Below, piece after piece: positions 17,091 through 25,409 of a stretch of 57,921 bases of DNA. Below the pieces are notes generated by a model that was not told where the DNA came from, searched no databases, and saw only the letters and a list, made by a program, of their open reading frames with translations. The stretch lies in contig JANQNN010000010.1 of assembly GCA_028279545.1 (NCBI GenBank), positions 1 to 57,921 on the forward strand, given 5' to 3'. Position numbers and translations under genes: made by a program. The stretch comes from Nitrosopumilaceae archaeon (GTDB lineage: Archaea > Thermoproteota > Nitrososphaeria > Nitrososphaerales > Nitrosopumilaceae). Positions within the stretch are counted from its first letter, which is position 1, and the number at the start of each line of letters is the position of its first letter.

Positions 17091-17765
17091 CTAACCTAAA
17101 CTCGAAATTAGGGGTACAATTTCTTTCTTTACACACACTATCATGGGAATATCATTTTTGACATAGGATGATACTTGAGTCTCTCGTAAATCCATAATTA
17201 GATCTTGAAAATCTCTAATATCGTCTACTTCAAAGGCCAGCATAAAATCTTCATCATGAATGCCAAAAGAATATGTTGTATTTAGGACAACTTGAGGATA
17301 TTTCTTGCTTACTTCAATATGTTCATCCATAATTTCCTGGCGTTTTTCTTTTGGCAAAAGATACCATTCTCGAGTTTTTGTAAATGGGTATACTACCACA
17401 TGTTTTTTTTGTTCTGCACCTGAAACAAAACCATGGGTTTTTCCCTCCTTCACATAAATCGATGGTCTAGTACAAGAAAGATATGTTTTTGATGGCAAGA
17501 TATATTTTCCAAAAACGGTTTTGTACAATTTCTCAATTACTTTTTGAATCTCATCAATTGATTTTGCAGCAAACCAAAATAAGAAATCAGTATCATCTCG
17601 TAATCCTAAATTAGAATAAGACCTAAACATAATTCCTGAATTTTTAATTACATTTTCTACTTCTTTTGCTGATTCTTCTTTAGCTAAATCGGCCATCCAT
17701 CGCCATTTTGGGTCTATCTTAAAGAATGAAAAATTGAAAAAATATTGCTCTGCATTTGTCTCCAT
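17091..17765 (-). CDS. Chlorite dismutase-superfamily heme protein, ChdC/HemQ-like
   Basis: 224 aa with two ferredoxin-like halves. The C-terminal half carries VVYPFTKTREWYLLP and EIMDEHIEVSKKYPQV, then LNTTYSFGIHDEDFMLAFE. Aligned by eye to coproheme decarboxylases, Y126 matches the catalytic Tyr of the YP(M/F) motif and H149 matches the proximal heme ligand. ChdC converts coproheme to heme b; true chlorite dismutases lack this Tyr. The nearby siroheme decarboxylase makes a heme-forming role plausible. Specificity is inferred, not shown. Confidence 0.8.
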   Translation of the reverse strand: METNAEQYFFNFSFFKIDPKWRWMADLAKEESAKEVENVIKNSGIMFRSYSNLGLRDDTDFLFWFAAKSIDEIQKVIEKLYKTVFGKYILPSKTYLSCTRPSIYVKEGKTHGFVSGAEQKKHVVVYPFTKTREWYLLPKEKRQEIMDEHIEVSKKYPQVVLNTTYSFGIHDEDFMLAFEVDDIRDFQDLIMDLRETQVSSYVKNDIPMIVCVKKEIVPLISSLG

Positions 17766-17966
17766 GCTTTTTCCATTTCTAAACCCTATTTAAACAAAAA
17801 CTATAATTTCTTAAGTTGAATTTAAAAATCCTTTTTTGACTTCAATTCATTTTTTATCTAAATACAGAACACTAAGAATAAGTTTTTTAATTTTCAAAAC
17901 TTTATTGTTTTTCCTTTTACAAGCTTTAGGTCGTTAAGTATTTTTTTGAATTCAAAAAATTTTAGA

Positions 17967-18737
17967 CTATGCGTGTTGCTCTAGTGCCCATTCGTAGCCT
18001 TCTGTTTCTAGTTTGTCAGCAAGGGCTGCGTCACCTGAGGTGAGAATTTTCCCTTTTGCAAAAACATGAACAAAGTCAAGTTTTTTTAAGAATTTTAAAA
18101 TTCTTGCATAGTGAGTAATAATGATTATCGTAGCATCTTTTACTGCTACTTCACTAATTGCTTTTGCAACTGATTGAACTGCATCAATATCCAAACCAGA
18201 ATCTGGTTCATCTAGAATTGAAATTTTTGGTTTTAAGACTGCCATTTGTAAAACTTCAGCACGTTTTTTCTCTCCTCCTGAAAACCCTTCATTAAGATAT
18301 CTTGAGAGAAATTCTTCTTTTAATCCAACTTTTGTCAAGTTTTCTTTGAGGTATTTTTGAAATTCTCTAACTGTAATGAAGACTTCTCTGTCATCGCCTT
18401 GAAGAGCCTTACTTAGGGAATTGTAAGCAGTTCTAAGAAAATGTGAAAAACCCACGCCTGAAACTTCTGTAGGGTATTGAAATCCCAAAAAAAGTCCTTT
18501 TTTTGCACGCTCGTCTGCAGTCAAGTCCAAAATACTCTCGCCATCCAATAGAATATCTCCTTGAGTGACTTCGTATTTTGGATGTGCTAACAAAGTATAT
18601 GCAAGAGTGCTTTTTCCAGAACCATTTGGTCCCATAATGGCATGTACTTCACCTGGACCTGTTTTCAAATTCACTCCCTTTAGAATCTCTTTACCTTCTC
18701 TAGTTACATGAAGGTCTCTAATTTCAAGCACTGCCAT
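17967..18737 (-). CDS. sufC: Fe-S assembly ATPase SufC
   Basis: ABC-type ATPase of the SufBCD complex (256 aa). Walker A is GPNGSGKST, the signature is FSGGEKKRAEV and Walker B is ISILDEPDSGLD, the last being characteristic of SufC. No membrane partner is adjacent. It lies 13 kb from the sufB-D-S-U operon, on the opposite strand and with its own promoter (T/A-rich sequence after 18737), so it must be regulated separately or constitutively. Confidence 0.96.
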   Translation of the reverse strand: MAVLEIRDLHVTREGKEILKGVNLKTGPGEVHAIMGPNGSGKSTLAYTLLAHPKYEVTQGDILLDGESILDLTADERAKKGLFLGFQYPTEVSGVGFSHFLRTAYNSLSKALQGDDREVFITVREFQKYLKENLTKVGLKEEFLSRYLNEGFSGGEKKRAEVLQMAVLKPKISILDEPDSGLDIDAVQSVAKAISEVAVKDATIIIITHYARILKFLKKLDFVHVFAKGKILTSGDAALADKLETEGYEWALEQHA

Positions 18738-18824
18738 GTGGCCATTTCTTTTGTTTCTATATATAATACCGACGAAATTTAGCTAATCCTAAGAATTTTT
18801 AATAAAATGAAAAAGGGGAGGGGA

Positions 18825-19781
18825 TTAATTTTTGGCCAGAGATGGTCTCAAAGAAATTTTGAGTTGGTAATTTGTTAGAATCTCTTTACATCTATTTCTG
18901 ATAGTAACTTCAGTAACACCTGAAATATTTGAAACATCTCTTTGCAAGATGCTTTGGCCCAATAACACAGAGGCCACATACAAATATGCTGCTGCTATTC
19001 CATTGGGGGCTTTTCCATCGGTTATGTTACTATCTCTTGTTTTTTCTGCAATTTCCAAGGCAAGTCTTTCGACTCTAACTTCGGTTTGCGTCATATTTGC
19101 AATCTTTGAGATGTACTTGTCCATAGTAACTATGGGAGCTGTTTTTTGTCCCATCTCCATTACCATAGTTCTATAGTATTTTGCTGCAAGTTTTGTTTTT
19201 GACTTTACATCTTTTGGTACACATAATCCTCGGACAATTTCTTCAAGGGATCTTACTACGTGACATTGTTTACATGCCATGTAAATGGTAGCTGCAGTAA
19301 TACTTGCAACTGATTTCCCTTTTACATCAATATGTTCGTCCAAGTTTCTGTATATCATTGAAGCAGTTTCCAAAACATTTTTTGAAAGTGACAAGCCATT
19401 ACATGTTTCACCCATTTTGGCTAATACATTTGCTAATCTTCTTTCTCTTGGTGAGGACACACGGACTCTTTGCTGCCATTTTCTGAGATTATGCATTTGA
19501 TTTGCAACTTCATGGTTAATTGATTTTCCACTAAAATCTTTGGTACTTATGGAAATCTCAGTTGCTATTCCCAAATCATGTTGAGAATAAGTTGTTTGTC
19601 CTGTTGCTCTTGCAAGCTTCATTCTGTCTTCAAGATTCGAACTTTTTGTTTCTGGACCTGAATCTGCAATTTGATCTGCGACAACTACGCCACAACCTGT
19701 ACAGATTATTTCGCCGTTTTGAATGTCATCTACTAATGATGATTTACATTCTGGACAGCTTTGGATTTCTAGTACGTTCAT
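18825..19781 (-). CDS. tfb: Transcription initiation factor TFB
   Basis: Archaeal TFIIB homologue that bridges TBP and RNA polymerase (318 aa). N-terminal zinc ribbon C9-x2-C12 and C27-x2-C30, a B-reader region around DRMKLARATGQTTYSQHD, and two cyclin repeats (about 115-210 and 215-315) with AATIYMACKQC and AAAYLYVASVLLG. The start overlaps the gar1 stop by 4 bases, giving the operon S8e-SRP19-gar1-tfb. Thaumarchaea carry several TFBs; which paralogue this is cannot be said. Confidence 0.95.
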   Translation of the reverse strand: MNVLEIQSCPECKSSLVDDIQNGEIICTGCGVVVADQIADSGPETKSSNLEDRMKLARATGQTTYSQHDLGIATEISISTKDFSGKSINHEVANQMHNLRKWQQRVRVSSPRERRLANVLAKMGETCNGLSLSKNVLETASMIYRNLDEHIDVKGKSVASITAATIYMACKQCHVVRSLEEIVRGLCVPKDVKSKTKLAAKYYRTMVMEMGQKTAPIVTMDKYISKIANMTQTEVRVERLALEIAEKTRDSNITDGKAPNGIAAAYLYVASVLLGQSILQRDVSNISGVTEVTIRNRCKEILTNYQLKISLRPSLAKN

Positions 19782-20044
19782 TTTTTTCGTCTCCTAAATT
19801 TTTCTTTTTTTGCAGGAGTTAGTTCAAGAGCAAAAACTCTTTTGCCAACATATTTTTTGATACTATTTGTTAATGGAGTAGCTGATGCAAACGGTCTTTT
19901 TACTGGACCAATCAATTCCATTACTTTTGCAACCTTTGTTCCCTTTTCGTCACAAAGAATCACTCCTTCAGACAATACACCTGATAGTTGAATGATCACT
20001 CTGCCACTACCGGCAAGGTGCATTATTTCGCCTACCTCCTGCAA
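19778..20044 (-). CDS. gar1: H/ACA RNP protein Gar1
   Basis: 88 aa. The reduced Gar1 core is seen: VGEIMHLAGSGRVIIQLSG, then KVAKVMELIGPVKRPFASA, then KKYVGKRVFAL, ending with a basic KKEKFRRRKK tail. Gar1 assists rRNA pseudouridylation with Cbf5/Nop10. The TTG at 20044 is chosen because EVGEIMHLA belongs to the family; the internal ATG at 20023 would cut the first strand. Cotranscribed with tfb, whose ATG overlaps the stop. Confidence 0.85.
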   Translation of the reverse strand: MQEVGEIMHLAGSGRVIIQLSGVLSEGVILCDEKGTKVAKVMELIGPVKRPFASATPLTNSIKKYVGKRVFALELTPAKKEKFRRRKK

Positions 20045-20117
20045 TTGAAATTAATAATACTCAAACTCTTTTCATAGAGTTCTGTCAACAATACTTTAGC
20101 TAAAGCTAGATTAGATC

Positions 20118-20417
20118 TTATTTTGATTGCTTTGTCCGCTTTAAAATCAATTTTTGAGAAATTTTGTTAAGAATATTTGTCTTGGGGAGTTTTTTTGGTA
20201 ACACAATGTACCCCGACCTTACATAGGGCCTTTTTGGATATCTTACTTTTTCTTCAGTTTCAGTTATTTCAAATCCTGCTTCTTTTGCAGCTTCTGTTAA
20301 TTCTTTTAATGATGGATCAAAAATACATTTTTCTTTTTCTAATCGTCTTCCTTTTGCTCGTGGTAATGTTTTATTGAAATAATCTAACCAGATTACGACA
20401 TGTTCGTAATCTTTCAT
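20118..20417 (-). CDS. srp19: Signal recognition particle subunit SRP19
   Basis: 99 aa. Recognisable as SRP19 by VVIWLDYFNKTLPRAKGRRL at the N-terminus, an RNA-binding block with conserved K-x-x-G-R-R, and YPKRPYVRSGYIVL in the second half. It binds SRP RNA helices 6 and 8 and allows SRP54 loading; srp54 itself is at 34-35.6 kb. The ATG follows the S8e stop by 4 bases. Confidence 0.92.
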   Translation of the reverse strand: MKDYEHVVIWLDYFNKTLPRAKGRRLEKEKCIFDPSLKELTEAAKEAGFEITETEEKVRYPKRPYVRSGYIVLPKKLPKTNILNKISQKLILKRTKQSK

Positions 20418-20421
20418 TTTA

Positions 20422-20802
20422 TCACTTTACTAAAACCGCATTAACTGTCCCGGATTGTCCTGGTCTTGAAACAACTCTACACTTTCCTTCTTTTGTTTCA
20501 AGAATTGCTCCTTTTGTAATGATACCTCTTCTTTTGTAATCATTATTTGTAGAGTTATCTAAGACTTTCAAAATTTTTATTTTCTTAACTTTAGAATCTC
20601 CTGTTGCTAAATTAACAAAGTCAATTGCTTTCAAAGCTGTTTTGGTATTTTTGCCGCGAACTTTTCTTGTAACAGTAATTTGTGCATCATTTACTGGTTC
20701 ATTTGGAAATCTATCGGTTTCATATTTTCGTCTTATTCTTAGAGGATGTCTTCGCCCACCTGTAGTTTTACTGGTTGCTAAATTTTCTACTGATTTTCTC
20801 AC
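20422..20802 (-). CDS. rps8e: Ribosomal protein S8e
   Basis: 126 aa from GTG 20802 (MRKSVENLATSKTTGGRRH). The diagnostic TGGRRHPLRIRRKYE is present, followed by the KVRGKNTKTALKAIDFVNLA and IITKGAILETKEG strands. An in-frame GTG at 20820 would add IRLRFY-like residues not expected in S8e, so the second GTG is preferred. It heads the S8e-SRP19-gar1-tfb cluster, with scpB just upstream. Confidence 0.92.
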   Translation of the reverse strand: MRKSVENLATSKTTGGRRHPLRIRRKYETDRFPNEPVNDAQITVTRKVRGKNTKTALKAIDFVNLATGDSKVKKIKILKVLDNSTNNDYKRRGIITKGAILETKEGKCRVVSRPGQSGTVNAVLVK

Positions 20803-20866
20803 GTAAAATCTTAAAATCACTCTAATTTATACAAAACGCTATAATTTGCTCATAGAACAATAATTT

Positions 20867-21445
20867 CTAAATAATTTTTTGTAAAACCTGAGTTTCTGAA
20901 GGTGGATTTGTTTGGGTGGCTGTTTTTCTAATTTTTGAAAATAATCTTTGTTTTAAATTATCAACATCTCCTTGTATGCCAAAATATTTTTGGAATTTTT
21001 CAGTTGTACTGTAAATTTTTAATCTTCCGACATTTTGATGAGTAATAAAATCAAGTTGTCTTAATTCTTTTAGATGAGAATAAACTCCAGAACCTCTGGT
21101 TTCTACTAATTGTTTGGAAGAGATTGGTTGCATGTATGCAATATATGATAATGTCTTTAGTGTTGCTTTTGGAAGAACCGGTTTTGAAGCATATTTTTTA
21201 ACAGTGGAGCTGTACTCTGGTTTTAGCTGAAATACATATGATTCATCTGGAAGGGTTACAATTTCAATTGCTTTGAATGCGGATTTTGATTTTTTCATAA
21301 TACTATTGAGGATGTTGTATGTTTTAGTTCGCGATTCAGTTCCTGATGCCCTAATTAGATCCTCAATTTTCAAAGGGCGGCCTGCTGAATAAAGGGCAGC
21401 TTCAACTCTGGCAGTTGCCTCGTCTTCATTTTCTATTTTTGCCAT
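20867..21445 (-). CDS. scpB: Segregation and condensation protein ScpB
   Basis: 192 aa with two winged-helix halves. EARVEAALYSAGRPLKIEDLI near the N-terminus and LKTLSYIAYMQPISSKQLVETRG in the second half are typical ScpB. It pairs with ScpA to form the kleisin subcomplex of SMC condensin in chromosome compaction. The gene begins 47 bases after scpA, so they form one transcript. The SMC ATPase is not in the window. Confidence 0.9.
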   Translation of the reverse strand: MAKIENEDEATARVEAALYSAGRPLKIEDLIRASGTESRTKTYNILNSIMKKSKSAFKAIEIVTLPDESYVFQLKPEYSSTVKKYASKPVLPKATLKTLSYIAYMQPISSKQLVETRGSGVYSHLKELRQLDFITHQNVGRLKIYSTTEKFQKYFGIQGDVDNLKQRLFSKIRKTATQTNPPSETQVLQKII

Positions 21446-21491
21446 TTTTTTATTCTCCCATCAAACATACCATTTTTTCACCAATCTTGGT

Positions 21492-22166
21492 TTATTCCCC
21501 CCCCTGATTAATCAGGCTGATTTTTATATCATCTTCTACTTGTTCGATATCAATTTTTTCGTCTCTTGCCAAAAATAAAATAGCAAAAAAACAACGAATT
21601 GAATCAACCATATCCAAATCCACAATTATGTTTTGTAAAGTTCCATGCCCAGTATTGGCAATTTTTTTAATTATTAGATCCTCATATTTGCCTATTATGC
21701 TTTCTAGGGAAATAAAATACTCTTGAAAGTCAGGAGGATTTATGGGCTCAATGGTAAGTTGTTTATTCCTTCTTGACTGGGGATTTGCGATTGATCCAAT
21801 TAAATTTTGGAGAAGACCAAGTAAATCATCTAACGATACCGGGTAGGTAGATTCATGACGGTAAGGAATGTCAATTAATTCAATATCAACGTCAGTTCTT
21901 TGCCTAATTGGTTTCTTTTCCATCGCAGCTTTTTGTAATGCAAAGATGCTTTCCACCTTCATCCTGTAAATCAAAGAAGATGACAAAGCTGCCATTCCTG
22001 CAACTCTTAGATCTTTTTTTTCTGCTTTTTCTAATATTCGAATTAATAAATTTAGAATTTCAATTAAATCTATATCCCAAACATCTTTTTTTACTACCGA
22101 ACCAGGGTTGAATAGAATACTTACAGGTTCTTGGGAAATACTACTAGGTTGACTTTCCTCACTCAC
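21492..22166 (-). CDS. scpA: Segregation and condensation protein ScpA (kleisin)
   Basis: 224 aa. N-terminal WDIDLIEILNLLIRILEKAEKKDLRVAG-type helices contact the SMC neck, and the C-terminal winged helix has IIVDLDMVDSIRCFFAILFLARDEKIDIEQ. Both features are diagnostic of ScpA. The middle is low-complexity linker. Starts with ATG (MSEESQPSS). Operon with scpB downstream; divergent from the alcohol dehydrogenase at 22.3 kb. Confidence 0.88.
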   Translation of the reverse strand: MSEESQPSSISQEPVSILFNPGSVVKKDVWDIDLIEILNLLIRILEKAEKKDLRVAGMAALSSSLIYRMKVESIFALQKAAMEKKPIRQRTDVDIELIDIPYRHESTYPVSLDDLLGLLQNLIGSIANPQSRRNKQLTIEPINPPDFQEYFISLESIIGKYEDLIIKKIANTGHGTLQNIIVDLDMVDSIRCFFAILFLARDEKIDIEQVEDDIKISLINQGGE

Positions 22167-22260
22167 AGATGGGCTGTTATTTAATTAAATAATATCTAGG
22201 CGCTCTATTTTTTTCTAATATCCTGTCAACTCTTATATTGTTATTATCAAAATTCAACCT

Positions 22261-23337
22261 ATGCAATCTGCCAGAATTCCCGGTCCAAACGAACCTCTTT
22301 TAGTTTCTGAGTCTGAAACACCTAAACCCCAAGGAAACCAAGTTTTGGTAAAGGTCAAATCCGTAGGTGTTTGTCATAGTGATCTTCACTTATGGGAAGG
22401 TGGATATGATCTAGGAGATGGTCAAACTATGAAAGTTACTGATAGAGGTGTAAAATATCCGGTAACCCCAGGTCATGAGATTGCAGGAATTGTTGAAGAA
22501 ATTGGCGAGGGAGTTTCTGGTATTTCCATAGGAGATAAAGTTCTAGTATTTCCATGGATTGGATGCGGAGAATGCCCTGGATGTAAAGCAGGAAATGAAA
22601 ACCTTTGCGACACTCCAAAATCAATGGGCGTTTTTCAAGATGGTGGGTATTCCGATTATGCCCTAATTCCTAATTCTAAATATTTAGCCAAACTCGGCGA
22701 GGTTGATTTGGATTCAGCAACATCTTTAGCTTGTTCTGGATTGACCGCCTACAATGCTGTAAAAAAAGCAAATGCAAATTCTCCAGAATTTTTGTTAATT
22801 ATTGGTGCTGGAGGTTTAGGTTTAATGGCAATTCAAATTGCTAAAGCAATTACAAATGCGAAAATAATTTGTATTGATAACGATGACAAAAAATTTGACA
22901 CAGCCAAAAAAATGGGAGCAGATTTTGTCGTAAATACCAATGTAACTGGTTCAATAGCATCTGGTGGAGGAACCCCAGCTGAAAAAATTATTTCTATTTG
23001 TAATGGTAAAGGGGCAGATAGTGTTATTGATTTTGTAAATGCTCCTCAAACTGTAAAAACAGGACTGGGAGTTTTACGAAAAAGAGGAAATTTGGTTCTA
23101 GTTGGACTTTTCGGAGGCTCTATCGATATTTCTTTGGTCACAATTCCTCTAAAATCCATTATCATTCAAGGAGCTTATACTGGTAACTTTAATGATATGG
23201 TAGAACTAATTGATTTAGCCAAAAAAGGTGTGATAAAACCTGTAATATCGAAAAGATATTCTCTTGAAGAAGCAAATACTGCTTTAGAAGATCTTAAGTC
23301 TAGAAAAATTATTGGAAGAGCAGTAATTAATCCTTGA
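22261..23337 (+). CDS. Zinc-dependent alcohol dehydrogenase (MDR family)
   Basis: 358 aa. Catalytic zinc ligands: C in GVCHSDLHLWEGG and H in TPGHEIAG. The structural zinc loop has four cysteines in GCGECPGCKAGNENLC. The NAD(P) site is IIGAGGLGLMAIQIAK. Substrate is unknown. In ammonia-oxidising archaea, zinc alcohol dehydrogenases are candidates for the semialdehyde reductases of the 3-hydroxypropionate/4-hydroxybutyrate cycle; that role is only a possibility here. Its stop overlaps the convergent YkgJ gene by 11 bases. Confidence 0.92.
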   Translation: MQSARIPGPNEPLLVSESETPKPQGNQVLVKVKSVGVCHSDLHLWEGGYDLGDGQTMKVTDRGVKYPVTPGHEIAGIVEEIGEGVSGISIGDKVLVFPWIGCGECPGCKAGNENLCDTPKSMGVFQDGGYSDYALIPNSKYLAKLGEVDLDSATSLACSGLTAYNAVKKANANSPEFLLIIGAGGLGLMAIQIAKAITNAKIICIDNDDKKFDTAKKMGADFVVNTNVTGSIASGGGTPAEKIISICNGKGADSVIDFVNAPQTVKTGLGVLRKRGNLVLVGLFGGSIDISLVTIPLKSIIIQGAYTGNFNDMVELIDLAKKGVIKPVISKRYSLEEANTALEDLKSRKIIGRAVINP

Positions 23338-23908
23338 GCAAATCATTTTCCTCTAAGAACCATCCATTTCTTATTTGAAATTCGTCCTCTTTCTCACCGA
23401 TTCCCGTAGCGTACCGCCACAAAAAAGGAGCATTAGTATTCATTTTTGATTTTATTTTTATCAGAGATTCAATTTCGGAATTCAGATTTTTATCTGCTGT
23501 TTTATTTTCTTCACAAAATTTACATTTTTGATCAAGGGTAATTGGATTTTCTTCTATCAGAGGATAGGTCCTACATGCCAAAGGACGTTGGTCATAAATC
23601 ATACAAGGAAACCCTCCGTGAGGAGATTTTTTTCCAGTCTCTGTGTCAAGAAAAGGACAAGTGTTACCATTTTTTTCTATTCCCATCATTTGGTATGCTA
23701 AAATTTTGATTAGCTTGGTGTCCTTTTGTTCCGAAGTTCCAATTCTAGGTAAAATCTTAATATTTAATTTGTTGATTTTAGCCAATTTTTCCATTATTTC
23801 TTTTTCTTCTGGCATTATCAAAACCCCAATTTTACCAAATTTTTTATTTGGAAAATACTCTCGGTCAACACAACATTGAGAACAATCCGGAACACAGCTA
23901 AATTCCAT
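23327..23908 (-). CDS. YkgJ-type zinc/iron-chelating cysteine-rich protein
   Basis: 193 aa. The family cysteine pattern is clear: CVPDCSQCC at the N-terminus, FPCMIYDQRPLACRTYPL in the middle and CKFC further on. Proteins of this family bind Fe-S or zinc and are often called Fe-S oxidoreductases without a proven reaction. ATG start with A/T-rich upstream sequence. No operon partner. Confidence 0.85.
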   Translation of the reverse strand: MEFSCVPDCSQCCVDREYFPNKKFGKIGVLIMPEEKEIMEKLAKINKLNIKILPRIGTSEQKDTKLIKILAYQMMGIEKNGNTCPFLDTETGKKSPHGGFPCMIYDQRPLACRTYPLIEENPITLDQKCKFCEENKTADKNLNSEIESLIKIKSKMNTNAPFLWRYATGIGEKEDEFQIRNGWFLEENDLLKD

Positions 23909-23985
23909 TAATTTTTTGAATTTCCTTTCAATAAAATTGATTTGGTAGTGTTTTAATGAAAATTTCTTAATATTTTAAAAAACTT

Positions 23986-24009
23986 CACAGTTATATTGTT
24001 AAAACTGTG
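23986..24009. promoter_or_regulatory. 7-bp dyad flanking the aIF1A TATA box
   Basis: CACAGTT (23986-23992) and AACTGTG (24003-24009) are perfect inverted repeats 10 bases apart. Between them lies TTATATTG (23991-23998), which is 21-28 bases before the ATG at 24019 and fits an archaeal TATA box for a leaderless aIF1A mRNA. A factor bound here would cover the promoter. Confidence 0.5.
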
Positions 24010-24018
24010 ATAAACATC

Positions 24019-24330
24019 ATGGGAAAACGTCAAGTAAAAAACGAAAGTGCATTAAAAGAAATCCGAATTCCTGAAGAAGGGGAACTTTTTGGAAGAGTGC
24101 TAAAAATGCTTGGAGGAGAAAATGTTATGATAAAATGTACCGATGGAATAACTAGAAGAGGTAGGATTAGAGGGAAATTAAAAAGAAGAGTGTGGATTCG
24201 AGATAATGATATTGTAATTATTGCTCCTTGGGATTTTAAAGACAGTGAAAGGGGAGATATCGTTTGGAGATTTACATTACCTCAAGTTCAATGGCTCAAA
24301 GACAATAACCATATTCCAAAAGATTTCTAG
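24019..24330 (+). CDS. eif1A: Translation initiation factor aIF1A
   Basis: 103 aa from ATG 24019; a GTG at 24007 is in frame but lies inside the dyad/promoter. The OB fold is complete: ELFGRVLKMLGGENVMIKCTDG, RRGRIRGKLKRRVWIRDND and IVIIAPWDF, all diagnostic for eIF1A/aIF1A. It stabilises initiator tRNA binding on the small ribosomal subunit. Promoter just upstream. Confidence 0.96.
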   Translation: MGKRQVKNESALKEIRIPEEGELFGRVLKMLGGENVMIKCTDGITRRGRIRGKLKRRVWIRDNDIVIIAPWDFKDSERGDIVWRFTLPQVQWLKDNNHIPKDF

Positions 24331-24399
24331 AAAGATAACTTTTCAAAAAAGTTTGATCTAAAAAAGGCTGATTTACAGGTCATATTTTTATGGACTTAT

Positions 24400-24409
24400 C
24401 TTAATATAC
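24400..24409 (+). promoter_or_regulatory. TATA box for cspA
   Basis: CTTAATATAC at 24400-24409 lies 24-33 bases before the ATG at 24433, placing the transcript start at or next to the ATG (leaderless). Confidence 0.5.
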
Positions 24410-24432
24410 GGAGTCATTTTTCAGTAAACTAA

Positions 24433-24624
24433 ATGGAACAAGGCACTGTAAAGTGGTTCAACCGTACTAAAGGCTATGGTTTTATCGAACGAGAATCTGG
24501 TGACGATCTATTTGTTCACAAAACAGATGTTGAGGGATTCATCAATGAAGGCGATAAAGTCGAATTTGAAATAGGCGAAGGACAAAAAGGACCAGCAGCA
24601 CAAAAAGTCAAAAAATCAGCATAG
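24433..24624 (+). CDS. cspA: Cold-shock domain protein CspA
   Basis: 63 aa. Bacterial-type cold-shock domain with RNP1 (KGYGFIERE) and RNP2 (DLFVHKTDV) and the opening [13 protein letters not shown]. It binds single-stranded RNA/DNA and melts structures. CspA is rare in archaea but known from marine thaumarchaea, where it is thought to have come from bacteria. It has its own promoter behind aIF1A. Confidence 0.95.
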   Translation: MEQGTVKWFNRTKGYGFIERESGDDLFVHKTDVEGFINEGDKVEFEIGEGQKGPAAQKVKKSA

Positions 24625-24729
24625 AAAAGAAGTTTATATTAATTTAAGATTTTATTTTAATTTTCTTAAATTAGACTATTTTTCATTTTTTTATTTTTCA
24701 TATTGATAAATATGGACTATTCCTAATGT

Positions 24730-25206
24730 CTAAACCAAATCTTTTAGAAATCCTGTAAACTCATCACTAGGAACAACTGTCTTAATTTCAAGAAATCCTA
24801 AATGTTTTAGACGTTCACGTTTGTCATAATATTTGTAAATTCCTTCCTCTAATGGGTAAATTGTAATCACATCTTCTTGGCCAGGCTCTAGCAAATCTGT
24901 TTGAATTTCAAATCCCTCAATGTATAACCGATGGTGGGTTTCTCCATTATTGACCACTGTGAGAATATAGGCAAAACCTGTCCTACTAATTAGATGAGGA
25001 TTGACTTCTCCAGAAACTCCCGATTTTCCTGTCAATTGTACTTTACCATCAATATCTTCAAAGACAACTGTTTGCTCAACTTTTTCTTGCCAAAAAATTT
25101 CTACATGACGTACATTTCCTTGGCCTATAAACCCAATCATGACTACTAACCCAACAACACCAGCAACAATTCCAATTATGATTATTTTTTTACCATTGGC
25201 AGCCAT
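24730..25206 (-). CDS. Membrane-anchored cupredoxin-like domain protein
   Basis: 158 aa. Residues 7-28 form one hydrophobic anchor (IIIIGIVAGVVGLVVMIGFIG), placing the rest outside the cell. The following domain resembles a cupredoxin barrel: ETHHRLYIEGFEIQTDLLEPGQ and YPLEEGIYKYYDKRERLKHLGFL, in positions where cupredoxins carry copper ligands. The Cys ligand of a type 1 site is absent, so a blue copper site is unlikely, though His residues remain. Function unknown; outward-facing cupredoxin-like proteins are plentiful in ammonia-oxidising archaea. Confidence 0.65.
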   Translation of the reverse strand: MAANGKKIIIIGIVAGVVGLVVMIGFIGQGNVRHVEIFWQEKVEQTVVFEDIDGKVQLTGKSGVSGEVNPHLISRTGFAYILTVVNNGETHHRLYIEGFEIQTDLLEPGQEDVITIYPLEEGIYKYYDKRERLKHLGFLEIKTVVPSDEFTGFLKDLV

Positions 25207-25409
25207 AAATTATTTTTAATTTTATCATATTTTAATTGAAACACGTTTCTTAAACTTGAAATTTCGTTTCCAATAGTTACTAAACATGAAGAATAATTTT
25301 CAAAATTGAAAAATTTATTGTTTTCAGTATTCTATATCTGATGAATCAATTTTTAGAATTCTGGTTTTATCAAAAAATATTTCTACGAGTAATTTTCTAT
25401 TCAATTGTA

